A stretch of 64,000 nt of DNA from Anaerolineaceae bacterium UBA5211 (lineage in GTDB: Bacteria > Chloroflexota > Anaerolineae > Anaerolineales > Anaerolineaceae), in NCBI GenBank assembly GCA_002412595.1, contig DHVJ01000047.1, forward strand, positions 1-64,000, in the 5' to 3' direction. Each line of letters opens with the position of its first letter. Position 1 is the first letter of the stretch. Shown piece after piece: positions 9,184-17,510 of the stretch. The translations under genes and the position numbers were made by a program. The notes below the pieces were generated by a model. The model made no database searches. It saw nothing but the letters and a program-made list of their open reading frames with translations, and had not been told where the DNA came from.

Positions 9184-10110
9184 ATGAATTTAAATACTCC
9201 TGAAGAATTTCGCTGTGGTTTTGCGGCTGTGGCGGGCCGGCCCAATGTGGGTAAATCCACACTGATCAATGCCCTGCTGGGGCAGAAAATTGCGGCTGTT
9301 TCGCCAAAACCGCAAACCACACGTATTAATCAATTGGGCATTCTGACTACTGACGAAGCCCAGGTGGTGTTTGTGGATACCCCCGGGCTGCACTTGCCGC
9401 ATAATAAACTGGGCGAAGGCATGAACGCAGTGGCCGCTGAAGCTTTGGCGAACGCAGATGTGGTGCTGTGGTTGGTGGATGCCAACCAACCTCCGCATGA
9501 AGAAGATCAAATCATCACGGAGCGGCTGGCAGAATTGCATGAGCTGCCGCCCGTGCTCCAAATCCTGAACAAGTCCGACCTGATCAATGAAGAAGTATTG
9601 GCTGAACGGCGGGCCGATTATGCCCGTCTGTTCCCGAAGATCACGCAGATGCCGGTCAGCGCATTGACTGGGGACGGTTTGCCGGAGCTGCTGGCAGCCG
9701 TGACAGCGCTGCTGCCGCAGGGCGAGGCGCTTTTTCCGCCTGACCAGGTGACGGATCTGTATGAGCGCGACATTGCCGCGGACCTGATCCGCGAATCTGC
9801 CCTGGAGCACCTGCGCGAGGAAGTGCCCTACGCGCTAGCGGTGCGCATAGACGATTACCAGGAAAGAGGCGAAGAAGGGGCTTTCATTTCCGCCACCCTG
9901 TTTGTGGAAAAAGATTCCCAAAAGGGCATTGTGATCGGCAAGGGCGGGTTGATGTTAAAAGAAATCGGCCAGACCGCGCGCGCGTCTATTGAAAACATGT
10001 CGGGGCGCAAGGTGTACCTGGAGCTGCGCGTGAAGGTCAGCAAGAACTGGCGCAGCAATCCGGCTTTCCTCAAGCAGATGGGTTATTCGGGACTGAACGA
10101 GGGCTCATGA
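9184..10110 (+). CDS. era: GTPase Era
   Basis: Ribosome-associated GTPase that binds the 3' end of 16S rRNA during 30S assembly. G1 is GRPNVGKST, G3 DTPG, G4 NKSD, and the C-terminal KH domain carries IVIGKGGLMLKEIG. At 308 aa the length is normal. The stop overlaps the next start (ATGA at 10107), coupling era to the lysoplasmalogenase-like gene. Confidence 0.96.
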   Translation: MNLNTPEEFRCGFAAVAGRPNVGKSTLINALLGQKIAAVSPKPQTTRINQLGILTTDEAQVVFVDTPGLHLPHNKLGEGMNAVAAEALANADVVLWLVDANQPPHEEDQIITERLAELHELPPVLQILNKSDLINEEVLAERRADYARLFPKITQMPVSALTGDGLPELLAAVTALLPQGEALFPPDQVTDLYERDIAADLIRESALEHLREEVPYALAVRIDDYQERGEEGAFISATLFVEKDSQKGIVIGKGGLMLKEIGQTARASIENMSGRKVYLELRVKVSKNWRSNPAFLKQMGYSGLNEGS

Positions 10111-10778
10111 TCAATGCCTGGCTGCCGGCCTGTGTTTCACTGGCAGCCGCTGATTGGCTGGCCGTCTGGCAAGGCTGGCGCCGGGTGGGTTATCTGACCA
10201 AACCGGCCACCATGGTTTTGCTGTTGGTCTGGTTTGGCAGCGCGGGCCATTTTCAGGGCAGCCTGCTGACTTTTGGGATTGGCTTCCTGTTTTCGTTGAT
10301 GGGGGATATTTTGTTGATGGCCAGTCACCACTACTTTCTGCCTGGCCTGGGCGCTTTCCTGCTGGCGCACCTGGCTTACATCTTAGCATTCAATCACCCC
10401 CAACCACAGCTAACGCCGGTATTCTATATTTTGGGATTGGCTGTCCTGTTTATATGGCTGCTGATCTATTCCCGCCTGGACCGCGCCATGCGCGCTTCTA
10501 ACACGCACAACCGCATGCGCATACCCGTGGCAATGTACAGCAGCGTAATTGCGCTGATGCTGCTTTCAGCCTTTCTGACCCTTTTCCGCCCGGATTGGCA
10601 GCTGCCGGCCGCGGCGCTGGCCGCAAGCGGCGGCTTTCTGTTTTTTATCTCGGATACCATGCTGGCTTATGACCGCTTTGTGCGGTCTTTTCCACGCGCG
10701 CGCTTTTGGGTACGCGTGACTTACCATACCGGCCAGTTGGGATTGGCCGCGGGCGCGCTGCTGCATGTCTTGAGTTGA
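10107..10778 (+). CDS. Lysoplasmalogenase family (YhhN/TMEM86) membrane protein
   Basis: Integral membrane protein of 223 aa with about seven hydrophobic segments. GFLFSLMGDILLM in the middle carries the conserved Gly-Asp that, with a second Asp (FISDTMLAYDRF), forms the presumed catalytic pair of YhhN-family vinyl-ether hydrolases. No plasmalogen-synthesis gene is visible here, so the substrate is open. It is convergent with the YitT gene, with only one base between the stops. Confidence 0.82.
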   Translation: MINAWLPACVSLAAADWLAVWQGWRRVGYLTKPATMVLLLVWFGSAGHFQGSLLTFGIGFLFSLMGDILLMASHHYFLPGLGAFLLAHLAYILAFNHPQPQLTPVFYILGLAVLFIWLLIYSRLDRAMRASNTHNRMRIPVAMYSSVIALMLLSAFLTLFRPDWQLPAAALAASGGFLFFISDTMLAYDRFVRSFPRARFWVRVTYHTGQLGLAAGALLHVLS

Positions 10779-10779
10779 G

Positions 10780-11637
10780 CTAATCTTTCCCCAGGGGGCG
10801 GAAGCCTTCCCCCAAAGCTTCGTTCGCCTGCCCGATGACCATGAAAGCCTGCGGGTCAATTTCCATCACGATCGTTTTCAGCACACTGATTTCTGCGCGT
10901 GAAAGCACACAGTACAACATGGTGCGGGCCTGGCCGGTGTAACCACCCGTTCCGGGTATGAGGGTCACGCCGCGCTCCAGCACCGTGCAAATGCGCTCGG
11001 TGACTTCCTGTGGTTTATTGGTGATGATGAAGGTGGTGCGGTAAAGATTGTTGCCTTCCGAGACCATTTCAGCAGCCAAGCCGGATATGTAAATGACCAT
11101 CAGACCGTATAAGGCGCGATCCCAGCCAAAGGCAAAACCGGAAGCCAGCACAATGGCGCCGTCGGTGATCAGGTAGGCCTGAGAGATGGCAACTCCGCGG
11201 TAGTGGTTGAGGATGCGCCCCAAAATATCGGAACCGCCGCTGGTGCCGCGCCCGCGATAGACAAATCCCAAGCCGATGCCGAGCAGTACCCCGCCGTATA
11301 ACGCGTCCAGCAGCACGTCTTCCGTTACCCCGCCGCGCGGCAGGACGAAAGCCAGGCCATCGGTGAAGACTGAGAAGAGGAACACAGCCGCGGCGGTGCG
11401 CAGCGCGAAGCGCCGACCGCCCAGGTAGCGCCAGCCCAGCGCCAGCAGGGGCAGGTTGCCCACCAGCACCATCACACCGATGGGCAGGTTGGTGTAGTAG
11501 TTGACGATCTGCGCGATGCCGCTGATGCCGCCGCTGACCATCAAGCCGGGGATGAGGAACAGGCGCATGGCCACGGCCTGGATGAGGGAACCCAGGGCGA
11601 TGAACAGATAGTCCAACCACTTTTGTTGTTGATTCAT
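10780..11637 (-). CDS. YitT family membrane protein
   Basis: Five or so transmembrane segments (DUF161, residues about 10-200), including GIGLGFVYRGRGTSGGSDILGRIL, then a soluble C-terminal DUF2179 domain beginning near NNLYRTTFIITNKPQEV. Length 285 aa is typical. The function of the family is not known. It stands alone between two convergently or divergently placed genes. Confidence 0.88.
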   Translation of the reverse strand: MNQQQKWLDYLFIALGSLIQAVAMRLFLIPGLMVSGGISGIAQIVNYYTNLPIGVMVLVGNLPLLALGWRYLGGRRFALRTAAAVFLFSVFTDGLAFVLPRGGVTEDVLLDALYGGVLLGIGLGFVYRGRGTSGGSDILGRILNHYRGVAISQAYLITDGAIVLASGFAFGWDRALYGLMVIYISGLAAEMVSEGNNLYRTTFIITNKPQEVTERICTVLERGVTLIPGTGGYTGQARTMLYCVLSRAEISVLKTIVMEIDPQAFMVIGQANEALGEGFRPLGKD

Positions 11638-11874
11638 GAATTTACCCGGTATGTGTATTTTTGCCTGATAATCTTAAAAATTGGATTTGCGCAGATTATA
11701 AGCCAAAAGGACCGGCCGCAGCAGGCCTTTCATCGGTAAGCGGAACAGGAATTTCATCCTTTCATTTGAGGAAAACAAGTTTTTGGCTGTACGTTAAAAT
11801 ACAGGCAAAGCAGGGGTGCACAGCCCCGGATTTTTTAATCGGAGAGGGGCGCACGACAATCAGGAGGATCGCAC

Positions 11875-12924
11875 ATGAAATCATCGGAAGCTGGAAAATA
11901 TACGCAGGCGGAAATCCTTTCCCAACCGGAGACCTGGCAGGCCAACCTGCAGGAGCTGGCGGGAAAGGACTTGGCGGCTCTGCCGCAAGCGCGTGAGTAT
12001 GCGCGTGTGATTTTCACCGGCTGCGGATCTACGCATTACTTATCCATGTGGGCTGCCTGCTTGTTGACAGAATTGGGCCATGTGCACGCGCTGGCGCTGC
12101 CGGCTTCTGAGTTGTGGCAGTCGCCCCATATCTGGCTGGAGGATAAACCGGAGACCCTGCTGGTGGCGGTCTCGCGTTCCGGAGAAACCACTGAGACGCT
12201 CATGGCGGCGGAGCAATTCCTGAAGCGCGGCCGGGGCGCCTGCCTGGCCGTAACCACCCGCCCAGGCAGCACGCTGGCGGAGATGGCTACGCAGGCGCTG
12301 GTCGTGCCGGCCGGGCAGGAGCGCAGTGTGGCGCAGACACGCTCGTTCAGCTCCATGATGCTGGCCGTATTGACGCTGTTGACGGGCGCGGTTCCGGCCG
12401 GCCTGCCTGAGGCGATCTATACTGCAGGGGAAGGCCTGCTGCCGGCCTGCCGGGAGTTATCCCAGGTCATCGGGCAGGATGCCGCTTTAGACCGTTTCTT
12501 CTTCCTGGGCAGCGGGCGCTTTTTTGGATTAGCCAGCGAGGTCATGCTAAAGATGAAAGAAATGTCGCTGAGCTATTCGGAAGCCTACCCGTTTATGGAA
12601 TTCCGTCACGGACCGATGTCGATGGTGAATGAAGGTTCGCTGGTGGTTGGGTTGACGGAGCCTTGCAAGGCGCATTTTGAAGCGCCGCTGTTGGCGGATA
12701 TGCGCGCGCTGGGCGCGCGGGTGCTGGCGCTGGGGCAGGGGTTGGATGCTGAAGTGCAGGAGACGGCGCAACACTGCCTGGACCTGCCCAAAGCGGTGCC
12801 TGCACCGTGGAGCGATGTGCTCTACCTGCCGCTGCTGCAGCTGATCGCTTTTGAACGCGCGCGCTTGAAAGGGCTGGACCCGGATGCGCCCAGGAACCTC
12901 AGCGCGGTGATTGAGCTGAAATAA
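11875..12924 (+). CDS. SIS-domain sugar isomerase / aldose-ketose isomerase
   Basis: Double-SIS protein of 349 aa related to the isomerase half of GlmS and to AgaS/FrlB-type enzymes. The first SIS domain has FTGCGSTHYLSMW and VAVSRSGETTETL (residues about 48-110). The second has FLGSGRFFGLASEVMLKMKEMS followed by FMEFRHGPMSM, whose Glu and His are catalytic in GlmS-type isomerases. There is no glutaminase domain. The start follows CAGGAGGATCGCAC. The substrate is probably an amino-sugar or sugar phosphate, but no neighbour identifies it. Confidence 0.85.
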   Translation: MKSSEAGKYTQAEILSQPETWQANLQELAGKDLAALPQAREYARVIFTGCGSTHYLSMWAACLLTELGHVHALALPASELWQSPHIWLEDKPETLLVAVSRSGETTETLMAAEQFLKRGRGACLAVTTRPGSTLAEMATQALVVPAGQERSVAQTRSFSSMMLAVLTLLTGAVPAGLPEAIYTAGEGLLPACRELSQVIGQDAALDRFFFLGSGRFFGLASEVMLKMKEMSLSYSEAYPFMEFRHGPMSMVNEGSLVVGLTEPCKAHFEAPLLADMRALGARVLALGQGLDAEVQETAQHCLDLPKAVPAPWSDVLYLPLLQLIAFERARLKGLDPDAPRNLSAVIELK

Positions 12925-12944
12925 ACGTGCCCATCAGCGCTGGC

Positions 12945-12974
12945 TTGAAATGGCCAGGGCTTTTAAGATAAAAT
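12945..12974 (+). promoter_or_regulatory. Promoter of the candidate small RNA
   Basis: TTGAAA at 12945-12950 and TAAAAT at 12969-12974, 18 bases apart, just after the stop of the SIS gene. The predicted start at about 12981 coincides with the first base pairs of the structured RNA. Confidence 0.55.
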
Positions 12975-12980
12975 CGAAAT

Positions 12981-13076
12981 TGAGGGAAGGTAGGCTCGCA
13001 TTCGCCTGTGTTCAGGCGTGGGAAGATGATGAGTGCTAATAGCAAGTTTGCTTGGCCTTCCCTCATTTTGCTTTTA
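12981..13076 (+). ncRNA. Candidate structured small RNA of about 95 nt
   Basis: A closing stem pairs GAGGGAAGG (12982-12990) with CCTTCCCTC (13056-13064). Inside are a hairpin CGCCTG-TGTT-CAGGCG and a short hairpin near AGCAAGTTTGCT, suggesting a three-way junction. A T-rich tail ATTTTGCTTTT follows the closing stem. It has its own promoter and lies between two convergent genes. Size suggests an SRP-type RNA, but the conserved GGAAGGAAGCAGCC loop of SRP RNA is absent. I do not recognise the family. Confidence 0.45.
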
Positions 13077-13095
13077 AAAAGGAAACAGCAGTGAT

Positions 13096-14049
13096 CTAGG
13101 GGTAAACGCAGCGGAAACCGCGGTTGATACCGGGAGAGTGCGGGTCATGCGCCAGGCGGTTGGCCGGGCGCGCAAAGCGGTAGATATCCGAGTAGCTGGC
13201 GCCTTTGAGCACTTTCTTTTCGCCGCTGATCGGCCCGCTGGGGTTGTCGGCCGGGGCGTACTGGTAATAATAGGGGTCGTACCAATCCCACACCCATTCG
13301 CGCACGTTGCCGCCCATATCCAGCACGCCGTATGGGCTGGCGCCTTCGGGGTACTGGTCCACCGGGCTGGTGTCGCCAATCACATTGTTGGCGTTGACCT
13401 GGGTGAGGGCGGGGGAGGTGTTGCCCCAGGCGAACTTCAACCCTTCGGTGCCGCGCGCGGCCTTCTCCCATTCGGCCTCGCTGGGCAGGCGCCCGCCGCT
13501 CCAGGCGCAGTAATCCTGGGCGGCCTGCCAGGCGATATACACCACCGGGTGGTCGGCGAAGGCCGGGTCGGTGTAGCGCGGGTTGGTCTGGCTGCTGGCG
13601 CTGTAAACGCAGGCGCCGGCCTGCACGCATTGGGTGTACATGGCGTTGGTCACTTCAGTTTGGCTGATCCAGTAAGCGTCCAGCTTAACCGTATGCTGGG
13701 GCACTTCATTGGTTTCCAGATCGCGGTCGTATTTGGAGGTGCCCATCACAAATTCCCCGGCCGGGATATACACCAGGGTCATGCCGGTCAGGTCGGAGAT
13801 GGCGGTGCTATCTGACCCGGTAGGTGAGGGCAGGGGCGTGGCAGCCATTTGCGGCAGCCCTGCTTCAGCGGCGTTTCCGCCGGTCCCGGGCATGGGTGTG
13901 ATGCTGGGAATGGCGGTCAGGGTGGCCTCGATGACATGCAGCAATGCCCGCTGGGCGGTTTGGGTGGCTGCCAGGGCCGGGTCGGGAGTGGGCGCGAGTT
14001 GGCAGGCGCTGAACAGCAGGGGCAGCAGGCTGAGGATCCATTTTTTCAT
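13096..14049 (-). CDS. Lipoprotein with SUMF1 / formylglycine-generating-enzyme-like domain
   Basis: Begins MKKWILSLLPLLFSACQ, a lipoprotein signal with lipobox LFSAC, so it should be anchored outside the membrane. A longer frame reaches 14244 but lacks a signal at its N-terminus. After a Pro/Thr-rich linker, the C-terminal 220 residues form an FGE-sulfatase domain: IPAGEFVMGTSKYD, GGRLPSEAEWEKAARG, LDMGGNVREWVWDWYD and NRGFRCVYP. The segment where true formylglycine-generating enzymes carry their two catalytic Cys reads KGASYSDIYRFARPANR, without Cys. It is therefore probably not a sulfatase activator; a binding or structural role is more likely. Confidence 0.85.
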   Translation of the reverse strand: MKKWILSLLPLLFSACQLAPTPDPALAATQTAQRALLHVIEATLTAIPSITPMPGTGGNAAEAGLPQMAATPLPSPTGSDSTAISDLTGMTLVYIPAGEFVMGTSKYDRDLETNEVPQHTVKLDAYWISQTEVTNAMYTQCVQAGACVYSASSQTNPRYTDPAFADHPVVYIAWQAAQDYCAWSGGRLPSEAEWEKAARGTEGLKFAWGNTSPALTQVNANNVIGDTSPVDQYPEGASPYGVLDMGGNVREWVWDWYDPYYYQYAPADNPSGPISGEKKVLKGASYSDIYRFARPANRLAHDPHSPGINRGFRCVYP

Positions 14050-14431
14050 CGATTTCACGTCCGGATACAGGGATTGACTGAGCTGGGAGTATTGTATCAT
14101 TGAGCTTAGTGATCCATTTGAATGAAAGCAGCGGATATCTGCATTCAAGCCGCTTATCCCTACCTCTGATCTTTCTTCTAAATAAAAAAGAGATATGGCG
14201 GCTGCCGACCTGGCTGATATCGCAATTATTTCACCTTCACCCAAACTCTCTCTTGATGGGTGTATAGACCGGGGAATGAAAAATTTACCTGTATATTTGG
14301 CTGGATTTACGATACAGGCTCTGTGCGCTTCACGGGCCGAAGTGTGTAATTGCCAAAAAACACGTGCAGTGCAATTAATAAAACGTTAACATAAAACTGT
14401 AAATATTAAGGTTTGTAAATAATATTGCCTA
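14050..14431. other. Gene-free divergent upstream region
   Basis: Between the lipoprotein gene and the promoter of the thrombospondin-repeat gene I see no credible gene. Reading on the minus strand, TACAAT near 14090 could be a -10 box for the lipoprotein. The right part becomes strongly AT-rich towards the next promoter. Confidence 0.4.
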
Positions 14432-14459
14432 TTGACTTTTATAAAAAAATCGTTACTAT
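14432..14459 (+). promoter_or_regulatory. Promoter of the thrombospondin-repeat surface gene
   Basis: TTGACT at 14432-14437 and TACTAT at 14454-14459 with a 16-base spacer in AT-rich DNA. It would give a leader of about 185 nt that contains copy 1 of the conserved leader RNA. Confidence 0.6.
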
Positions 14460-14487
14460 TTATTAACAATTGCATATTTTCTAACTG

Positions 14488-14610
14488 AAAGCGATGAAGC
14501 TGTGCATATCAATGGTCGCTGAAATGGGGTAAGCCGCCTAACCCATGGAGTGCATAGTGGAGCGAGTAGCGAAACCGGTCATGTACGAAGATGGCCGGTA
14601 ATTTGTTTAA
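14488..14610 (+). promoter_or_regulatory. Leader RNA motif, copy 1 of 3 (candidate riboswitch or attenuator)
   Basis: GGTCGCT at 14514-14520 can pair with AGCGAAACC at 14568-14576. Between them lies a hairpin closed by ATGGG/CCCAT. The AGCGAAACCGGTC block (14568-14580) runs into a terminator-like stem, ACCGGTCAT (14574-14582) with ATGGCCGGT (14591-14599), followed by a T-rich stretch. The shared ACC can join either the upstream or the terminator pairing, so the two structures compete. The same blocks precede the genes at 17511 and 19735. I match it to no known riboswitch class. Confidence 0.65.
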
Positions 14611-14649
14611 TAAGTCTTAAGAATATTAAAAAAATAAGTGGAGGGAAGT

Positions 14650-17043
14650 ATGAGAAAGTCATTAATTATTTTTAAGCGGATCACTTGCGCGCTCGGAATC
14701 CTGTTCATCGTGTTAGGTGTTGTTCCGGTTCCGGCGGTCAGTGTGATCAGCAACGTCAGCGCCAGTTCCATTATGCAGAATGAATCTACATCGCTGGCAC
14801 TGCCCCAATTCAGCAGCGTCAACCTGGTGGACGAGCTGTCAACTGCCAAAGCGGAAAGCATCATTCTTTCGCTGCCGCACTTCAGCACTATCAGCCTGGT
14901 TGACTCGCTATCGCAGGAAGGCGGCGAGCCACCTGCGGGGGGTGAGGGCGGCGGCTCCGGCGATACTGGTGGTGGCACTGGCGATACTGGTGGCACTGGC
15001 GATACTGGTGGCACTGGAGATACCGGCGACGAGGGTGGAGACACTGGCGACGAAGGTGGAGACACTGGCAACGAGGGTGGCGATACCGGCGGCGAAGGGG
15101 AAGAATGCGAAGGCGAAGATTGTATTCCAGTAACAGGTATGACAGTTGGTGGTTGTTGGTATAGTAATTGGTCTGCCTGTTCCGTAACATGTGGAACCGG
15201 AACGCAAACCCGGACACTTTACATGGGTAATCCTGGCCAATGCAAAGACCTGACCCAGACCTGCACCATGCCGCCGTGTTGTGACCCTCGCGTGGAATGC
15301 CCGACCGAGTGTGGCCAGCCTGTACAGAATTTACCGGACGGCAACTGCGGTACCCATCATTGTAATGCCACCGCGGCTTGCTGCAAACCTGAAAACAGCC
15401 GCTGCGATGCCAACGAAGAGTGCTGCGATGGGTTGACCTGCACCGGCAATAAATGCAAAGTACCAGCGCCGACTTGTAAATCAGAAGGTTCACCTTGTGG
15501 TGGCAGCAACACCTGCTGTGGCGGTTTGGAATGCTTCCAGAAGCCCGGCCAGGAAAATGAAAAATGCTGGCCTCCCGCGACCCCGGTGGACTGCCAATAC
15601 CATTACGGAGATTGCACCTGCGGACATTTTGGCTGCTGGCGTTATCTCGTGATTGACCAGTACCCGCAAAATGGCGGGGCGGCTTGCCCAACCGCGTGGT
15701 TCATCCCTTGCCGCGACCCGGTGGACTGCGTTGGATCGTGGAGTGAATGCTCCGGCGGCTGCGGCACAACCGGCACCCAAACGTTTACCATCACTACACC
15801 GGCTGAAAACGGCGGCGCAGCCTGTGAAGCTGGGAACGGCGCAACCCGTTCCTGCCAAAACGATCCCTGCGCGCCTGAAGAAGACTGCCCGACCTACTGC
15901 GATTATCCCGGCGGTACGGTGCCGGATGGCAGCGGCGGACTGAAGACTTGTGCCCCCACAGCTGCCTGCCCGGTGGACTGCGTGTTAGGCGATTTCGGTC
16001 CCTGCTCGGCAGAATGCGGCGGCGGTACCCAAACGCAGCAGATCCTGGTGCCTGCCCAACACGGCGGCGCCTGCAACCCGGACACGCGCGCCTGCAATGA
16101 GCAGCCCTGCCCGATTGACTGCGAAGGCGATTGGGGCGGCTGCGAAGGCGAGTGCGGCACGACCGGCACGCAAACCTTCCACATTACCCAACCGGCTATG
16201 TACGGCGGTGTGGAATGCGAATTTGATGAAGGCGCTACACAAGCCTGCGACACGGATCCCTGCCCGGAGGACTGCTACGGTGAATGGGGTGATTGTGTAG
16301 GCGAATGCGGCACGACCGGTGAACAGACCTTCACGATTATCCAGGAAGCTCAATTTGGCGGCACGGAATGCGAATACGCAGACGGCGCCACGCTGGCCTG
16401 CGAAATGGATCCCTGCCCGATTGACTGCGAATGGAGCGAATGGAGCGAATGCTCAGCCGACTGCGGCCCCGGCACCCAGACGCGTGAGATTGTAGTGGAA
16501 GCTGAATGGGGCGGTTTGGAATGCGAAGGCGAAGCTGAACAGGAATGCTACGCCGGCGACTGCCCATCCCAGATGGTACTGGATCCTACCTGTGTAACCG
16601 GAAGCAACGGAAACGCACGTTTTGCCTGGTCGTTCAGCAACCCGAGCAGCAAGACGGTGCCGGTGTCCTGGAGTCTGGATGGACAGACCGGTTCGGCAAA
16701 TATCGGGCCTGGAGCGACCATCAATGTGGGTCAAACCACCGATGGTCCTGCGACCCATACCCTGACAGTCTATTGGCCCGGCGGCAGCGATTCACAGTCC
16801 AGCAGCTATGACTGTGATGGCGGTGTTGTGCCTGCCACAGTCGTCGGTGGCGGCGCAGCCGGTATCATCCCGGTCACGGGTGGAGCGGGTGGCCCGACTG
16901 AAGAATTGTTGATCATCCCGGTGACAGGTGTTGACCTCGGCAATGAATTGGCCGGATTCCAGAAGCTGTTCCTGTATATGGGCTTGATGATGTTCGGTGT
17001 TACTTTATTCCTTGAAGGTATGACCAAGAAATATAAACTTTAG
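14650..17043 (+). CDS. Secreted surface protein with six thrombospondin type 1-like repeats and IPVTG tail
   Basis: The start is ATG 14650 after GGAGGG, in preference to GTG 14638. Residues 1-35 form a signal peptide. A Gly/Asp/Thr/Glu-rich low-complexity stretch spans about residues 95-155. Six Cys-rich units with the WSxCSxxCGxGTQTR-type signature of TSP1 domains follow, with two knottin-like Cys-rich blocks (SRCDANEECCDGLTC and SPCGGSNTCCGGLEC) between units one and two. The C-terminus has two closely spaced IPVTG motifs, a hydrophobic segment and a basic end TKKYKL, which resembles a sortase-type sorting signal. Likely an adhesin or matrix protein exposed at the surface. Disulfide-rich TSP1 arrays are unusual in this phylum. 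Confidence 0.85.
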   Translation: MRKSLIIFKRITCALGILFIVLGVVPVPAVSVISNVSASSIMQNESTSLALPQFSSVNLVDELSTAKAESIILSLPHFSTISLVDSLSQEGGEPPAGGEGGGSGDTGGGTGDTGGTGDTGGTGDTGDEGGDTGDEGGDTGNEGGDTGGEGEECEGEDCIPVTGMTVGGCWYSNWSACSVTCGTGTQTRTLYMGNPGQCKDLTQTCTMPPCCDPRVECPTECGQPVQNLPDGNCGTHHCNATAACCKPENSRCDANEECCDGLTCTGNKCKVPAPTCKSEGSPCGGSNTCCGGLECFQKPGQENEKCWPPATPVDCQYHYGDCTCGHFGCWRYLVIDQYPQNGGAACPTAWFIPCRDPVDCVGSWSECSGGCGTTGTQTFTITTPAENGGAACEAGNGATRSCQNDPCAPEEDCPTYCDYPGGTVPDGSGGLKTCAPTAACPVDCVLGDFGPCSAECGGGTQTQQILVPAQHGGACNPDTRACNEQPCPIDCEGDWGGCEGECGTTGTQTFHITQPAMYGGVECEFDEGATQACDTDPCPEDCYGEWGDCVGECGTTGEQTFTIIQEAQFGGTECEYADGATLACEMDPCPIDCEWSEWSECSADCGPGTQTREIVVEAEWGGLECEGEAEQECYAGDCPSQMVLDPTCVTGSNGNARFAWSFSNPSSKTVPVSWSLDGQTGSANIGPGATINVGQTTDGPATHTLTVYWPGGSDSQSSSYDCDGGVVPATVVGGGAAGIIPVTGGAGGPTEELLIIPVTGVDLGNELAGFQKLFLYMGLMMFGVTLFLEGMTKKYKL
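14940..15110 (+). repeat. In-frame Gly-Asp-Thr tandem repeat
   Basis: Coding DNA built from near-identical units GGCGATACTGGTGGCACT and GGTGGAGACACTGGCGACGA in tandem. It encodes GDTGGT and EGGDTGDE units of the linker, and copy number is likely to vary between strains. Confidence 0.8.
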
Positions 17044-17103
17044 GCTCGTTTGGTCGCCTCGCTTATTGCCAGCTCACCCATAAGGTGAGCCGGCAATGGT
17101 AAA

Positions 17104-17150
17104 TCAAGAACCGCTCACTGAGCAATCCAAAAGTGAGCGGTTCTTTTTGT
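17104..17150 (+). terminator. Terminator of the thrombospondin-repeat gene
   Basis: AAGAACCGCTCACT and AGTGAGCGGTTCTT pair over 14 bases with an 11-base loop, followed by TTTTTG. A second, smaller hairpin GCTCACC-GGTGAGC lies just upstream at about 17071-17090. Confidence 0.9.
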
Positions 17151-17276
17151 TAAAGAAAGCGATTGCCGGGTTCGATTTGCAGGTTTCCCGAATTTCAGTG
17201 GGCCGATCATCCCCATTTGGACTTTTTCCTTTTTATTAGTAAATTGTTAATATGCCTGCAATGGCTGATTTTTCCA

Positions 17277-17305
17277 TTGACCTTTTATGTAAAAAAACAG
17301 ATAAT
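17277..17305 (+). promoter_or_regulatory. Promoter of the second surface-protein gene
   Basis: TTGACC at 17277-17282 and GATAAT at 17300-17305 with a 17-base spacer. The predicted start at about 17312 gives a 200-nt leader that contains copy 2 of the leader RNA. Confidence 0.65.
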
Positions 17306-17327
17306 GTATATCAAAATAGTACGAATA

Positions 17328-17456
17328 ACGGCAAAGAAGCGGAACTTTGATTTGGTCGCTTGTGCTTATCAGGGTGCGGGAGAACCTTGAGACAGCCAGA
17401 AGATCCGCAGAGCCAATAGCGAAACCGGTCAGGTAAAAGACCGGTCTTTTTTTTTA
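17328..17456 (+). promoter_or_regulatory. Leader RNA motif, copy 2 of 3, with perfect intrinsic terminator
   Basis: GGTCGCT at 17354-17360 and AGCGAAACCGGTC at 17418-17430. An inner stem pairs TGCGG with CCGCA. The terminator is ACCGGTC (17424-17430), eight-base loop, GACCGGT (17439-17445), then C and nine T. The last T lies about 55 bases before the ATG. This is the clearest of the three copies, because the terminator is textbook and stands upstream of a gene, not after one. Confidence 0.7.
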
Positions 17457-17510
17457 AGAACTGAGATTAACAAATAATCAATCTTTAAAGATAGACGAAG
17501 AGGAGAATAG

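Noticed and set aside
12981..13076. SRP (4.5S) RNA
   Set aside because: Length fits, but neither strand has the conserved GGAAGGAAGCAGCC apical loop.
13138..13815. Plus-strand open frame of 225 codons opposite the SUMF1-like gene
   Set aside because: Gly/Val/Ala-rich shadow of well-defined FGE motifs on the minus strand.
14488..14610. Assignment of the three-copy leader RNA to the c-di-GMP-I class because of nearby c-di-GMP genes
   Set aside because: The required GCAAACC, GACGCAAAGCC and GGGCCTAA blocks are absent in all three copies, whereas they are all present in the separate riboswitch at 42361-42450.
14940..15110. Tandem repeats that could suggest a CRISPR array
   Set aside because: The units are contiguous, in frame and without spacers, and encode a Gly-Asp-Thr linker of a secreted protein.
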